From the NCBI GenBank assembly GCA_910589415.1, contig OU342631.1:8618001-8682000 (forward strand): a DNA stretch of 64,000 nucleotides, given 5' to 3'. Both the position numbers and the translations under genes were made by a program. The notes beneath the pieces are model-generated. The model was not told the DNA's origin, searched no databases, and saw only the letters and a program-made list of their open reading frames with translations. Shown piece by piece: positions 1-12,400 of the stretch. This stretch comes from Malachius bipustulatus (taxonomy: Eukaryota > Arthropoda > Insecta > Coleoptera > Melyridae). Each line of letters starts with the position of its first letter. Within the stretch, counting starts at the first letter, position 1.

Positions 1-600
1 CGCGGATTAGCAGCTTAAAACGGCTTTCAGTTTCGGAATTGCCATCGTCTGGCACGTTCTCAAGCAAACTTTAAAGAGGCCGCAAGTTATTGTCGTTTTG
101 AAAAAATCGACAATTCCAAAACTTTCACCCGGAAAATGATTTTTCTCCCATATCTCGAAAACAGAGAGAGCTACAGAAAAATTGATTACACTTCTTAACT
201 TCTTGCACTTTATATCGTCTGACGGGGGATTTTTATTAAAATTTAAGAGAAAATTTTTTTCGAAAAATTTGAATAGCTTTTGGCTTGAAAGGTTTTTGAA
301 AAATCGATGTCTTCAGATTGGAACGTAATTTTGTGTGAGCATAGGCGACTGTCATACGAAAAGAGAAAACTATCCAGTTGGACGGTAAAGTCCTCAGTTT
401 TTCTCACAAAAAATGAATAAAAATTTTTAAAAAAGTAAAAAAATTGTCAATTTTCAACTTTGTACGGTCATATTATCTCGAGAACGCGAATTTGTAGGAT
501 AAAACGGCTTCTAGTTTCGGAATCGCCATCGTCTGGCACGTCCTCTCCTAAATTTTTAAGCTCCGAAATAATTGTCGTGGGTTCAAAGGGTTCAAAAGTT
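1..600. repeat. Partial ~486-bp tandem repeat
   Basis: A block near 11-63 (aaaacggctt, then a tract with gccatcgtctggcacgt) recurs with small changes near 495-547. The offset is about 485 bases, so the window opens inside a repeat of roughly that unit. The second copy fades after about 600. No coding potential is seen. It may be satellite DNA or part of a mobile element cut by the window edge. Confidence 0.6.
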
Positions 601-1743
601 TAAACTTGAAAAACCCATCAGGATCTACGTCAATCATGAGTAATTTTATTATTGCACTTTTTGTTCCGGTAAAACCGAATTTCATCAAAATCGCTTCAGC
701 GGTTTAGCTTTTATAGGTACCGAACAATTTCAGAATTGACTTTTTCACATCTCCTAGTGGTCAAACCAAGCAACTTTACACTGAGACTTAAATCGAGTTA
801 GTTTTACTCGAGGAACACTTGGTATAGTGAGCTGTAAAGTTATTTCAGGTATTATAGAAATGTTTCAGAATATTAGCAGTTGCGTAAAAACGTATTTACA
901 TCCAATCAAAAATTTTAAATTAATGTGAAATTGGCAATCCTCACAAGAACTAAAGTTTTAGGTCTCGGGAGACGCTTCATCAATCGAATTTTCTTTCATT
1001 CCGATAAACTAATTATTAGGTACCTAAATCTTGAACTTATTTTTTCAAATAAGAAGTAAAGAAAAAACAACTTAATCGTTAATTAATTAAATTGGCAGTG
1101 ATTGAAATGTAAATTTAGCTAAGAATTTTTCTCGCAATTAAGATTAAGTACCTACCTAAATACTCAAATATGAAATGTAAATATTTCATTCTTTGTGCGA
1201 CCAATAAACAAGCGAATACTTGGCTTAATGTATGTAAAACTCGAGCTATAAATATTCGAAAGATACAGAAGTTAATAATGAATGCATCACTTAATACGAG
1301 GAGATTTATAAAAATCAGCTTGGCATTTGAATGGGGCCGGATTACGCGTCGTGTTGATTGTGTTCGAGTTGTCGTTCTCCGGGACATTCCACATCCTCTT
1401 GCCTTATAATCATTAAATTCAAGCGGTTACATTTTTTGTAATTGAAAATGCACTGCAGGGAAATTCCTATGACGCTCTGGGAGCGGTGCATGAGCGAAAA
1501 TGTCGATTCACGGTGGCTTTGAATTCTCTGCAGGTTGTATTCTTCGGTAAACACGCCCTTTGGAATCCTATACCAAAGTGATGTATTTCTACACATGAAA
1601 GAAGTCTGAAATAGGGTGTTGTACGAGGTGTAAGGAGCGGAACCTGATACGGATGAGCGTCTGCGGCTCGACGTGTATTTCTTCCGGTTATTTTTCTAGG
1701 TTTGATCAAGCGGGCCACGTCTTTTGAACACTTCCCAAAAAAA
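601..1743. other. Intergenic, nothing recognised
   Basis: AT-rich sequence. Short overlapping open frames on both strands around 1115-1718 have no recognisable domain and look like chance. Confidence 0.5.
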
Positions 1744-2800
1744 TTACTGTAAAACAGACTTTCGATGTTCGACAGTGTCTAAATTTTTTGTCAAATCTGG
1801 GTCCCCAATCAAGTGGATGGCTCTTTTCTGAATAGAGTCGAGTTCTCTCAGACTTTTGGAGCTGAGCTCCAAACATGTGAGCAGTACTCCAATAAGGATG
1901 GTCGTATTTGGAGCCTTTTGTATAAGAGAAAAGCTGTTGAGGCGTATAGAAGTAGTAGTAAGTTTTTGAGAAGCACTGCTCTTTGCCAGACCTGCAACAT
2001 GGTCATGCCAGGACATGCCCGCTCCGAAGCTCTCTTCCAAGTAAACGAAGAGATGACGATGGAGTAAGAGAGTGTCCCGCCATCACCATATCTGTTGGCC
2101 ATATCGGTTTCAGAACGTTGGCCGTTTTGCTAGGGTTTTTCCAGCATTAAATTGAACTTGGTTTCTATCGCCCCAAGCTAGAATGTCTTGTATGTCATTG
2201 TAAAGTATGGCAACTTCTTGCTCCCTGCGAGTCTGTGCGTCGATGGCAGATGTTCGCGTATCTCAGGTATAAGAAGATATGGAGTGTACTGTCGTCGGTA
2301 AAACTGTATATTGGATTTTTGGTTGTTTCAAGCAAGTCGTTGATAAATATAAGAAAGAGAGTCGGAGATAAAATGGATCCCTGCGGCACACCGGCATTGA
2401 TCGAAAAGGTCTCAGATAGAAGTCCATCGACTGCCACCTTTAATGAGCGATCTCCGAGATAGCTCGCAAGCCACAAGCAGAATTTCTCGGGCGTGCCATA
2501 AGCCTGCAGTTTTGCCAACAATCCATCGAAAGCTCTATAAATATCAAGCGCAACCCCTCGCTGACTTAGATGAGGAGGTCACCAGTTGACCTCTGTTTGC
2601 GGAATCCGTATTGGCGGTCGCTGATTTTATCAGCTACTTCCAACTACTTTAAAAGATGTTGGTTGAAACTGCTTTCAGTGGTACTGAAAGCAGTGCCATT
2701 GATCGATAGTTATTTGGTAAGGTCTTTTTGCCTTTCTTGGTTTAAGCTGGATCCGTGCCCATTTCCAGCAGGTAGGAAATATTATCTTTTTGTAAGACAT
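1744..2800 (-). pseudogene. Non-LTR retrotransposon reverse transcriptase fragment
   Basis: Read on the minus strand, this is a decayed reverse transcriptase of a LINE-type element. Visible blocks, in order, are: DRQYGFRKQRSTG (2580-2640); motif A as ALDIYRAFDG, after an in-frame stop and small deletion; GVPQGSILSPTLF (motif B region, 2195-2521 frame); and motif C as SFTDDSTLH, which keeps both aspartates but has Thr for the usual Ala. The thumb follows, with RPSLLEYCSHVW and LDSIQKRAIHLIGDP in two different frames, so a frameshift lies near 1860. Degraded palm sequence is traceable up to about 2790. Order and spacing match the family, but several stops, frameshifts and deletions make it non-functional. 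The clade is uncertain. Confidence 0.85.
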
Positions 2801-2974
2801 ATTGTATTGTATTTGTATCTTTGAGGGTGATCAAGTTACTGCGAATTAAAAGATCTATTGTATCCCCTCGACTGTGCTTCGCCTGGTGTGGAATCCCTTT
2901 AATGAGCACCGTCTCCAAGTCCGTTTCCTTGAGAAACTTCAGGATTTTGAGCGGATCAAGGTCAGGTTAGTTCC

Positions 2975-3763
2975 CTATACCTCTAGCTGGTGGTGACCCA
3001 TTCTATCGCATCGCAGTTGAGCAGCAGGTGACGTGGTGTCTCGTCTCCTTTCCCGCAGAATCTGCAGACGCCGTTCTCTTCTATGCCTAACTTCCTCAGA
3101 TGTTCCTTGAGCTTGCAATGTCCTGTTAGGAATCCCGTCAATGTTCTGAGACGTTCCTTGCTGAGGTTGAAGCAGTTGAAGTTCCCGAGAGGTTCTTTGG
3201 CTTGTCTCAACCCTGAGAGGTTCCTCCTTCCAATGGGTTTCTCTCAGTTTTTCTTCTTCCTTTTGGAGTTCTGCCTTGAAGAAAGTATCTTCGAAGCCAC
3301 AGAATGGTCCTGGTTCTATGAAAGGTGTCGATGCTCCTTTTCTTGCCAGTGAGTGGGCACGTTCGTTTCCCTCGATTCCTAGGTAAGTTTTCCTAGGCAC
3401 ACCCAAGCTATATTGAAGCTGATCGTCGAAGAGCTCAGCGTTTTTATGGCTGCGTCAATATTTCTATTTCTTTGTTTTTGTAGTTTCTGTCGATTTGGGC
3501 ACATTTTTGTATTGCGTGTAATTTCGCTTGTAGTATGGTTGGGGATTTTCCCATTGGTTTGGAGTACATGGTGCGTGGCCCATAGATTCCTGCCCCTTGT
3601 AGCCGTCTGTGTACCATTTGATCGTACCTTCTTTGAGAGTACAGTTGGAGGTATTGTTCCATTCCTCTTTCGTAGACAGTTTCGTGATGAAGTTTCTCTT
3701 GAAACTGAATTTCTTAACAGTTCTGTCTTTTGGTAGTGTCAGGAGCCCCTCATAGTAAGGCAT
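2975..3763 (-). pseudogene. Non-LTR retrotransposon RNase H and C-terminal zinc-knuckle fragment
   Basis: The minus-strand frames 3763-3464 and 3406-2975 together carry a broken RNase H domain. The start shows IKWYTDGYKG (first catalytic Asp in YTDG). The end shows GIEGNERAHSLARKGA, the GNExAD.LA motif with His in place of the last Asp. A family-typical tail follows: LRTLTGFLTGHCKLKEHLRK, then CRFC...DETPRHLLLNC, a CCHC-like knuckle. A frameshift separates the halves near 3410-3460. RNase H normally lies C-terminal to the reverse transcriptase, but here it lies upstream of the 1744-2800 fragment on the same strand. The two pieces therefore probably come from two copies or from a rearrangement. 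Confidence 0.8.
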
Positions 3764-4619
3764 ATTGAAAAATCGACAGAAAAGAGATGACAGTTCAGTG
3801 GCGCATCATGTAATAGTAGTTAATAGTGGCAAAACGTTCCAACATCAGTTTCTTTGTTTCTCGTTACCTTTTTAAAACTATCAACTTCAACAGGGAATAC
3901 AGTAGTACGAGTAATAACAAAGTACTGAAACCGATAATTTAAAGTTGGGATGAACTCCCCCAAGAGTCCCAAGCCTGTTTGGTTTGAGGTGATTTCCGCT
4001 TGGAAAATAAACTAATCGAAGAGATAGATCAAATGGCGTCTCAGGTGATCCAATATAAACATAACAAAGGAGTTCGCGTGCGATGCGGCCAGATATCCGG
4101 GACAATGTCTTCGCAAACAAAGACATCGCCAATTCGGAAGAGGATTATAAGGCGACGACGAGAGGTGTTTCAGTCTAAATAATCGCAAACACGCTCTTTC
4201 GACAGATCGCTACTATTTCTGGCGCAATAATATTTACTTGTCGCTTCTGTAGAGAGATATCTTTGAATTGATATATCGCCCGAGTGAAAAATAGCGGTGT
4301 CTCCCCTCCTCCGCGACGTACATGCATGGCATAGGTGCTTGATTCACGGTCCATCTAAATTACAAAAAGTGTCGATTTACTTAAAGTGCCGACGACAAAT
4401 GTCTCATTTACGAGGCGAACGAAGCGACCGGAATGTTTGCAATAATTCAGCTTAATGATTTCATTCAGACTTCGCGCACCACACAAGTCGGATAGTTAAT
4501 GTCACACCGCCATCAATTATACGCTAGTTCGTTTCGTTAGATAGAAGCCGCGTCTTTGACTGCTGGATGTTATTTACGCTTATGGAATCGGAGATGATAG
4601 AGGGTCACTCAAAAATGTT
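3764..4619. other. Intergenic, nothing recognised
   Basis: There is no convincing coding sequence. A tract atagagggtcactcaaaa at about 4599-4616 immediately precedes the Tc1-like relic and could be a worn transposon terminus. No matching inverted end was found above 5200. Confidence 0.4.
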
Positions 4620-5215
4620 TTGCGAGATAGAATGGTGGAGAAAATTGTACTTGAATCAATCAACCGAAAAATTATGCAGAATACCTCAAGTCTGAAATTT
4701 CCTTACCTATCAGAATGTCGCATTCATGTTCAATTAAGGCCAGGAGAGCTTCAAAGAGCCCATCCTTGCTATGTGTCGAGTTTCCAAGAAATCTTCTATA
4801 CCTACGTGTCTTGTTAAAAAAAAGCAATTTATTTTACCAACGATGGGCATTAAATAAGTTCTAGTTTTTATGATGCCACCCCATAACATTATTGAACCAC
4901 CTTGGTATGAAACTCTTTGAACAGCTCTGCTAAGGCTTCTCGATTTTTGTTCCGCACAACCCTTCATCATCGGACACCAAACCGATCTCTGGGTCTCTCC
5001 TCCTTTCTTCGTTCCATTCCAAATGTTCGACGGCCCATTCCAGACGATTTCTATATTTTCTGCCAATATGGAAGTTTTTCTTCTTCTTATTCTTCAAGTT
5101 TTTGGCTTTTACCTCATTTTTTAAGCTATTTAGCCAAAACAATGTGAGAGTTCTTCTTCAGAACAAATGTGCTGCTACAGCCAATGTCTCATCGTTTGAT
5201 CACGGATAACAACGT
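4620..5215 (-). pseudogene. Tc1/mariner-like transposase remnant
   Basis: Minus-strand frames carry pieces of a DDE transposase in family order. RNRLEWAVEHLEWNEE (about 5050) corresponds to the block before the first catalytic Asp. IGLVSDDEGL overlaps the first Asp region. SYQGGSIMLWGGI (about 4870) matches the GGGSVMVWGGI block. EDFLETRHIARM and, in a shifted frame, LIEHECDILIG match the DLNPIEHVWDILG block near the third catalytic residue. At least two frameshifts are needed and the DLNP part is lost, so it is a dead relic. No clean terminal inverted repeats were identified. Confidence 0.75.
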
Positions 5216-5289
5216 CGTGAACCTACTGATTTATAAAAACTCACTTATTCACGTTTTTATTTATTGAAAAATTATTTATTTATAAAAAC

Positions 5290-5810
5290 TATTTATTTAT
5301 AAAAATAAAAACTATTCATCTAACCTCCGAAATTGTTTTATCGCCCAATCGGTTTATCAGATCCTCGAGATTAATCGCTCCAATTAATTTTTTCCCCAAA
5401 ACTAATAATCAAAATACCTCGCAAGTTTTACACACCATTACTTTTTATGACTAGACGACTATACCAGTAGTAATCTCCAATTGAATGAATCTTTGTTAAT
5501 GTAAGTAAATAACAGAAATACTATCAGGCATGGAACAATAAACCAAATTATTTATTTAAAAAATATGAAAAATGTTTATTTATAAAAATAGAAACTATTC
5601 ATCTAACCACCGAAATTTTTTTATCACCCAATCGGTTTATCGGGTCCCCGATTAATCGCTCCAATTAATTTTTAAACAACAATAATATTAACAGAAATGG
5701 AACAATGAACCAAATTATTTATTTATAAAAAATATTTATTTATAAAAAATAAAAACTATTCATCTAACTTCCAGAATTGTTTTATCACTCGATCGGTTTG
5801 AGCCGAGCTA
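5290..5810. repeat. Three-copy direct repeat (~100 bp core)
   Basis: The core aaactattcatctaac, followed by gaattgttttatc and caatcggttt, starts near 5308, 5590 and 5752 (offsets 282 and 162). It is joined by AT-rich tttatttataaaaa spacers of varying length. The third copy diverges after the core. This is probably a small array or nested insertion, with no coding content. Confidence 0.7.
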
Positions 5811-8218
5811 ATCGAGACGAGATTCCTCTGCGACCAGAAACGGAACTAGAAGAAAACTCATTGTTTACAGTTACTAGTTACCACAAATCCAAATATCGTT
5901 CTCAGACCGCTATCTTTACAAACTATGAGCTCAAAATCGATTGTCAGTACTGGTTGCTGTTAAAGATCTGCAGCGTGCAAGCAATTAGCCTAGTCGACTT
6001 TCCGCGGTAAGTTGTAATTTTCTCAGCGATTTCTGTAAAATCATGAACAAACACTGCATTCACTCAGGTATTATTGTGTAGGTACGAATAAAATGGATTA
6101 AAGAAATGCTGTCTTTAAGAGCGCCTTCAAAGGATAGCTCATAATATGAGTACATCTCTTATTTCGTCTATTCTAGATTTATTTTCGTTTTCTCTTACAA
6201 TAATAATGATAAAACAATAATAAACAATAGTTTGTCACAATCAACAATTATCCTAATAAACTCGTTCTGCTGACGTCTTTACTAGACTGACTCTTTTTGA
6301 CGCAAGCAGAGCCATGGAAATCTCGAAAATCTAACTATCTAATATCGTCTGTTCTCCATTCTAGGCAGCAGTGTTGTCAAAGCTATTAATTTTTATTCAT
6401 ATCTCGGTAAATTTGGGCTTTACTGGCGATATTACTGTTTTTCTTTCTTTCTTTCCTTCTTAAGAGCCGAAAAGAGAACACTCTCTCGAAAAACTCAAGC
6501 TACTCTTTTTTTTCCCGATCATTGGATTGAGGAAAACATCAATTCCTCCCCCCCTCCCCTAAGTCATCAGGTTTGGTAGGATTTAACCTTACCCTTTAAA
6601 TTTAAACTTAAATTTACCCTATTAAAGATGTCATAGACCTGCGCAATCGAATTGTCGCCTCTTGAGAATTAATCAGGAATACGCCTGAGATGAAATTGGA
6701 TGAATTTGAGGGTTTTAATGAAGCGGACATTTTTCAACATTTTTCAACACTTTCTTCTCAAAATCTAATAAAAAAATCACGAGACCAGATTTACTCAATA
6801 GGGAAAATGGTTTTCAATAATAATTCTTATTTATAGAAAAAGCAGTGACGTTCGCACCATTTTTTTATTAATATCACGTGCTATTCTTTGAATTTTTATT
6901 TTATTCCATTAGTCTCATGTCACGAAAGCTTTTTTTTTTGTTTTTTTTTTCTAACTTTCTCTTTTCAATTTAATAATTTTTTGTCAATTTTAATTAGCTA
7001 CCGCTTCTAAATTCAACGATACCGGTAAAATTTAATTCGATCGTGGATATAAAAGTGATTTTCAACATTTTACTTCGAACGAACCGAACGCGCAGCGCAC
7101 GCGCGCGAACAAAAAACCGTCTTGATCACTTTTTTATTAAAGCACAGATTTATTAAAGCGTTGATGATGATGTTAGAGCCTGGTGTTTTTTCACCGATCC
7201 ATTCCCTAACTTAATTATTTAACTTAATGTTTGCATAAGCTACAAAGAGAAGGAGAAATAAAAAAGGAGAAGAAGCAAAAAGTAAAGAAAACATGGCTGA
7301 GGCATCTTATTTGCAAGGCGTGGAAACAATGCATTACTGGAGATAATGATTGGTCCTAAAATGTCATAAACAGATACAAAATTAACTGAGAACGCTATTA
7401 ACACTACGAAATCACCATCCTTACTATGCACTAAAGATCAAATGCTCACTTTGATCAAGCCTGGTTTACCGAAAGTCGATGAAAAATGTTGGCGCGTTCT
7501 CCTTGGCGCGGAGATACCTCCTGACTAGCCGAACTATTCATGCTCGCGATGCGCGTTCGGTTTGACTTATTTTTTTATAGCTATTTTCTTGTTTTTTTCA
7601 ACGAAATGCAGTGATACAATCTTCTAGATAAGTAACCTGAAGACATTAAAACGTCTTTTTTTTTATGTAGTCCTATTATTCTACCATTAAAATGGTTATA
7701 AATATTTTGCACTCAGGTATCTGCATTTTAATGATAAATATTACCAAGTCTCGTATTTAGTAGGTACTCACATGTTATGTACGTTCAACAACCCACATAG
7801 GTAGGTAATAATATACGTATACATAATTTTATAAACGATTTTTTATTAAATTAAAACTTGTCACAGAAAAAAAATGTATGCAACTCACATTTATTGGCGA
7901 TTAAGGCATTTGCATTCATTATGACACCCGCCTCAGCTCGTGGCATAATTATCCTCATACTCACGTTGCGATAGCAGCCAATAAATGCTCATTGCATAAT
8001 TATTTAACTAAATGTATCCATAGGCTACAAAGACAATAATTGACAGAACAATTAAATTGCTCCTTATTGGAAATTCAGAAATTTCGCTCCCTTTTCTATT
8101 ATCTGGGCCATTTCACAATCAAAAATATCAACCTATTTTTTGACTCCTAAAATGCAATAACATTTTTTTGGAACGACTATCGTAACTATAGCTATGTAAG
8201 GCCTGCTCTGTAGACCTG
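5811..8218. other. Intergenic, nothing recognised
   Basis: AT-rich sequence with poly-T and poly-A runs near 6930-6950. Short GC-rich stretches occur at 7080-7110 (alternating gcgc tract) and 7490-7560. An open frame at 5777-6010 has no recognised domain. Confidence 0.45.
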
Positions 8219-9150
8219 CGGTGATTCCCCGGGTGGCGGAACAGTTGAACATGCTCAAAAAGGAACTTTCATCAAATTTTCTTGATAAATGCGCGTCTTT
8301 TACAATAGACAAAGCTAAAAGACAAAATTCTTCATCAGATCTGACTTTTCAAAGAATTTATGAAAAAATACCTTTTCCGTGGACTTTCGGTGGTTCCCCG
8401 GGTAGCAGTACATTTGAAAATGCTCAAAAACGAACTTTTGCCGAATTTTCTTGATCAATGCGCGTCTTTTATAATAGACAAAGCTAAAAACCAAACCAAT
8501 TCTTCATCAGATCTGACTTTTCAAAGAATTTATGAAAAAATACCTTTTCCGTGGACTTTTGGTGGTTCCCCGGGTAGCAGTACATTTGAAAATGCTCAAA
8601 AACGAACTTTTGCCGAATTTTCTTGATCAATGCGCGTCTTTTATAATAGACAAAGCTAAAAACCAAACCAATTCTTCATCAGATCTGCCTTTTCAAAGAA
8701 TTTATGAAGAAAGACCTTTTCCGTGGACCTTCGGTGGTTCCCCGGGTAGCAGTACATTCGAAAATGCTCAAAAAATAACTTTCACCGAATTTTCTTGATC
8801 AATGCGCGTCTTTTATAATAGACAATAAAACTGAAAACCTAACCAATTCTTCATCAGATCTGCCTTTTCAAAGAATTTATGAAAAAATAACCTTTTCCGT
8901 GGACTTTCGGTGGTTCCCCGGGTAGCAGTACATTTGAAAATGCTCAAAAAGCAACTTTCGCCGAATTTTCTTTATCAATGCGCGTCTTTTATAATAGACA
9001 AAGCTAAAAACCTAACCAATTCTTCATCAGATCTGCCTTTTCAAAGAATTTATGAAGAAAGACCTTTTCCGTGGACTTCCAGTGGTTCCCCGGGTAGCGG
9101 AATGGTTGCAGATGCTCAAGAAGTAACTTTTATCGAATTTTCTTGATTAC
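8219..9150. repeat. 172-bp tandem repeat, six copies
   Basis: The phrase ggtggttccccgggtagcag and the rest of the unit recur from about 8219, 8389, 8561, 8733, 8909 and 9081, giving spacings of 170, 172, 172, 176 and 172. The first and last copies are the most diverged (for example gtgattccccgggtggcgg and agtggttccccgggtagcgg). The unit length is not a multiple of three, so the repeated open frames it produces shift from copy to copy. It is best read as a small satellite block rather than protein. Confidence 0.92.
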
Positions 9151-9589
9151 CTCGCGTTACTTATAATAGCAATAACTGAAAACCTGATTTAGTTTGCAAA
9201 AAGACGAGTAATTGTGCCAAAATATCGCCCTTCCATGCTGAAAAGTGCAAGTGCTCCCTACTGACTTGGTGTATAGATACACGCACCTACCTCTACCATC
9301 AAACAGATTTGGGTTGTTACTTTCTGGAACTGTCAAATTTGTGGACATACTTTTTTTAGAGTGCCGAGTGTCTAGGCAGGTGTTTTGTTGCGGGTGTGGT
9401 CACTAAAGCCAAATACCCTTAGCGTCTAGCAAGCCAGTCCCATGCAAAAAAAAAAACAATACAAAGTCACCCTCAAAATCCTGTCGTTCTGATTTTGCCG
9501 AAAAGACAATGAGACCTGTTCTAACCTAAAAACCCAACATACAATTCCGACGAGAAGACCCGAAAGGGTCGTGGATATAAAAACAAATT
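9151..9589. other. Intergenic, nothing recognised
   Basis: Unique-looking sequence with no domain-bearing frame. A short A-run lies at 9447-9457. Confidence 0.4.
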
Positions 9590-9884
9590 CAGTCAGTTGC
9601 TAACGAGGTGTCCCCATTGTTGATATTCCTGTAGGTCGAACCCGTTTAATTGAATATTCCAGATTTTCTAAATTGTTACAGTGATAATTGCGTTTAGAAT
9701 TAATTCTGCTTATTAAACTTTCACTTAAGTAAATGTGTTTTAGTTTCGGCGGGCACGTCAACTTCGAATTGGGAAAGCGAGAGTTTAATATTGATGAGTT
9801 GGAAACAAGCCGATACATGTTTAAATGAACAATAAGTCCATCGCTTTCTGCTTTCACTGATGTCGAGCAGGGAAGTATTTCCAT
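9590..9884 (-). pseudogene. Possible leucine-rich-repeat protein fragment
   Basis: The minus-strand frame contains CPPKLKHIYLSESLISRI, with the LxxLxLxxxxIxxI spacing of a leucine-rich repeat, then CNNLENLEY. Shifting one frame after CNNLENL gives NIQLNGFDLQEYQQW, which continues the repeat spacing up to a stop near 9590. This suggests one frameshift in a short LRR-containing exon or pseudogene. No signal peptide, start site or splice sites could be fixed. It could also be chance resemblance in an AT-rich sequence. Confidence 0.3.
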
Positions 9885-10449
9885 AGAATTTGTTCAATTA
9901 GGCCAGTTGGAGTTAGTTAAAGTTTGCGGCTTCAGGTAGGCGGTCGTCACTTTAATGAGTTCGCTTCCAAAGTGTTTGTTTGCAAGTGGCTGAGTGGCTG
10001 CTCCGCTACCAAGAGTATTGCGGACTAGTTGCTCTCTTGTTTGTCAAATTTAGAGAGGCCTACGCACGCAACTCAGCTCAGTCTGTATTCATTATTTATA
10101 TTCACCTTTAATTAATTATTCGTTATCTATTAATTATAATCGACCTTTATGCATGGAGTCGTGCATATTTATATTAAATTTCAACGTTTATAGAATTTTC
10201 ATAATTTTTATTAAAGTTGCGCGGTAGAAGGAAAATGATGATCACAAAATAGCCTCAACTATAAAAGATTGAGACTTGAATTCATAGAAGTTTTCAAAAG
10301 CCAAAGCCTCAGGGATCACATTATTCAAAATTTTTAATGATCTCGCCCTACGTTGTGATTTATTTTCACAAGCCAAATGCCACGACAACTACTTTGACAA
10401 TCACAGCGTTCACAAAAGTAATTTCAAGCTACATATACTATTATATTCC
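9885..10449. other. Intergenic, nothing recognised
   Basis: No coding frame with recognisable content. Sequence becomes AT-rich toward the repeat that begins near 10450. Confidence 0.4.
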
Positions 10450-11800
10450 CCCCATATATTCCAGGTATCAAAGAAACGTGATATTACGTGATTATAACGT
10501 CATATTTTGGTGATCATTGGTCGCTGACGTCGGCAACCTACAAGCAATGTCGAAAAAACGTCTTTCAACTACCTGATATCTCAGTGAATTAAATAAAACC
10601 AATTAGTGACGTCAAAGAGACGTAAACTGACCTTATTTTACGACGTCATCCCAGTAAGTAACGCCTTTTCAACGTCATATATGCGCGTGAAACTTTTGCG
10701 AGGCGAAATTTTGCAATTCTAGAAACCAGAGCTGAAATTCTTCGATCACGGAATGGAAAAAGAGAGTAGATGTACACCCGGGGCTTGTTCTAAAATTTTG
10801 AAAAACTGTTGAAAATCTTCATCATTGTTTGTAAATCCGGGTCCTAACTAGAGACCACTAGGTTAAAGATAAACTATTACAAGACAAAATATATACAAGA
10901 TGAAACGGAGAGATAAATCTCGGGGTTGCTGTGCGACAAGGGAAAGTATAGAAAAACACCCCCCTCCCATATGTTCCAGGTATCAAAGAAAAGTGACTAT
11001 AACGTCATATTTTGGTGATAATTGGTCGCTGCATGACGTCAACAACCTAGAAGCAACGTCGAAAATCGTCCTCTAAGTACCTTATATCTCCCTGAATTGA
11101 AGAAAACCAATTTGTGACGTCAAAAAGACGTAAACTGACCTTCATTTTACTACATCGCCCCAGTACGTAACGTGTTTTCAACGTCTTAAATGCACGTGAA
11201 ACTACTTGTGAGGCGACATTTTGCAATTCAAAAAACCAGATCTGCAATTTTTCGTTCATGGAATAGAAAAAGAGAGTAGATGTACACTCGGGGCTTGTAT
11301 TAACAGAAAAACTGTTGAAGATTTTCATCATTATTGTTTGGAAATCCGGAGGTCCTAACTAGAAACCACTGATGGGTTAAAGAACTATTACAAGACAAAA
11401 TATATAAAAGATGAAAAGGAGAGAGAAATCTCGGGGCTGCTGTGCGACAAGGGAAAGTATAGAAAAACACCCCCCTCCCATATGTTCCAGGTATTAAAGA
11501 AAAGTGACTATAACGTCATATTTTGGTGATAATTGGTCGCTGACGTCAGCAACCTACAAGAAAAAACGTCCTGTATCTCACCAAAGTACCTGATATCTCA
11601 CTGAATTAAAGAAAACCAATTAGCGACGTCAAAAAGACGTAAACTGACTTCTCATTTTGTAAATCGGCGTAATTAACGCGTTTTCAACGTCATAAATGCG
11701 CGTGAAACTACTTGTAAGCCGAAATTTTTCAATTCAAGAAACCAGAGTTGCATTCATCGTTCATGGAATGAAAAAAGCTTAGAAAATAGGTACCAGCTTA
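10450..11800. repeat. ~513-bp tandem repeat, three copies, rich in GACGTC
   Basis: The phrase ttccaggtat(c/t)aaagaaa begins near 10459, 10974 and 11485, giving units of about 515 and 511 bases. Each unit carries the same ordered landmarks: ctataacgtcatattttgg, ggtcgctgacgtc, accaattngngacgtcaaa, gacgtaaactga, and an aaaagagagtagatgtacac block in the first two copies. The third copy is truncated near 11800. Open frames inside it are not conserved between copies. Confidence 0.9.
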
Positions 11801-11959
11801 GAATTATGATTTTTTTATCCTATTTTTGTGAGTTTAATTTTTTATATTCGTATCAGTTTCGAACAAATTAATTATTATTTAAATAAATATAAAGATTTTT
11901 ACATTTTATGATTGAAAACCTCACAAGTGTTTCAATTTTGGTACACCAAATTTAACGGT

Positions 11960-12400
11960 CCAAAGTACGTGTTTTTCACGTTCCCGATGACGAGTTCTTG
12001 TGGTTCACTATTACGTTTTTAATTTGGTAGTTTTTGCGTCGTTTAATGACGTGATTTACGTTAATAAATGACGTCATTGATATGTGACATTTCTTCGTCA
12101 TTACGACGTCACCGAACAACAAAAAATACGTAATTTTGACGTTACATTTATACGTGGAATGTGGCTCTGAAGTCTAGCCCTGATAAATGACGCAAGCAGA
12201 CGGCGTGATTTTTTGGTCATCTCCAACGTCATTATTACGACTTTAAAATACCTTACAAATAACTTTGTACAAAAAATCATAAAGAATATTAAGTTTGGGA
12301 ATGACGAGAAAATAACGTTTAAACGACGTATGAGAAATGACGTCAACAATACGTCGTTTTTTGGTAATATGATTAAAAAATGACGTCATTATAAGGTGAT
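11960..12400. repeat. ACGT-dense segment next to the 513-bp array
   Basis: About fifteen ACGT cores occur in roughly 430 bases, several as the palindrome TGACGTCA or AGACGTC-like variants (for example 12068-12078, 12103-12111, 12339-12346 and 12380-12387). The pattern continues the GACGTC theme of the adjacent array. It may be the end of the same mobile or satellite element. TGACGTCA is also the CRE/ATF binding consensus, but no promoter context is visible. Confidence 0.6.

Noticed and set aside
8221..9146. Repeated 77-88 codon open frames as a small protein family
   Set aside because: They fall in a 172-bp tandem repeat whose length is not a multiple of three, so the frame changes each unit. 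The frames exist only because the DNA repeats.
11047..12349. Open frames at 11047-11331 and 12101-12349 as genes
   Set aside because: The first lies inside one unit of the 513-bp repeat and is not conserved in the other units. The second lies in the ACGT-rich flank.
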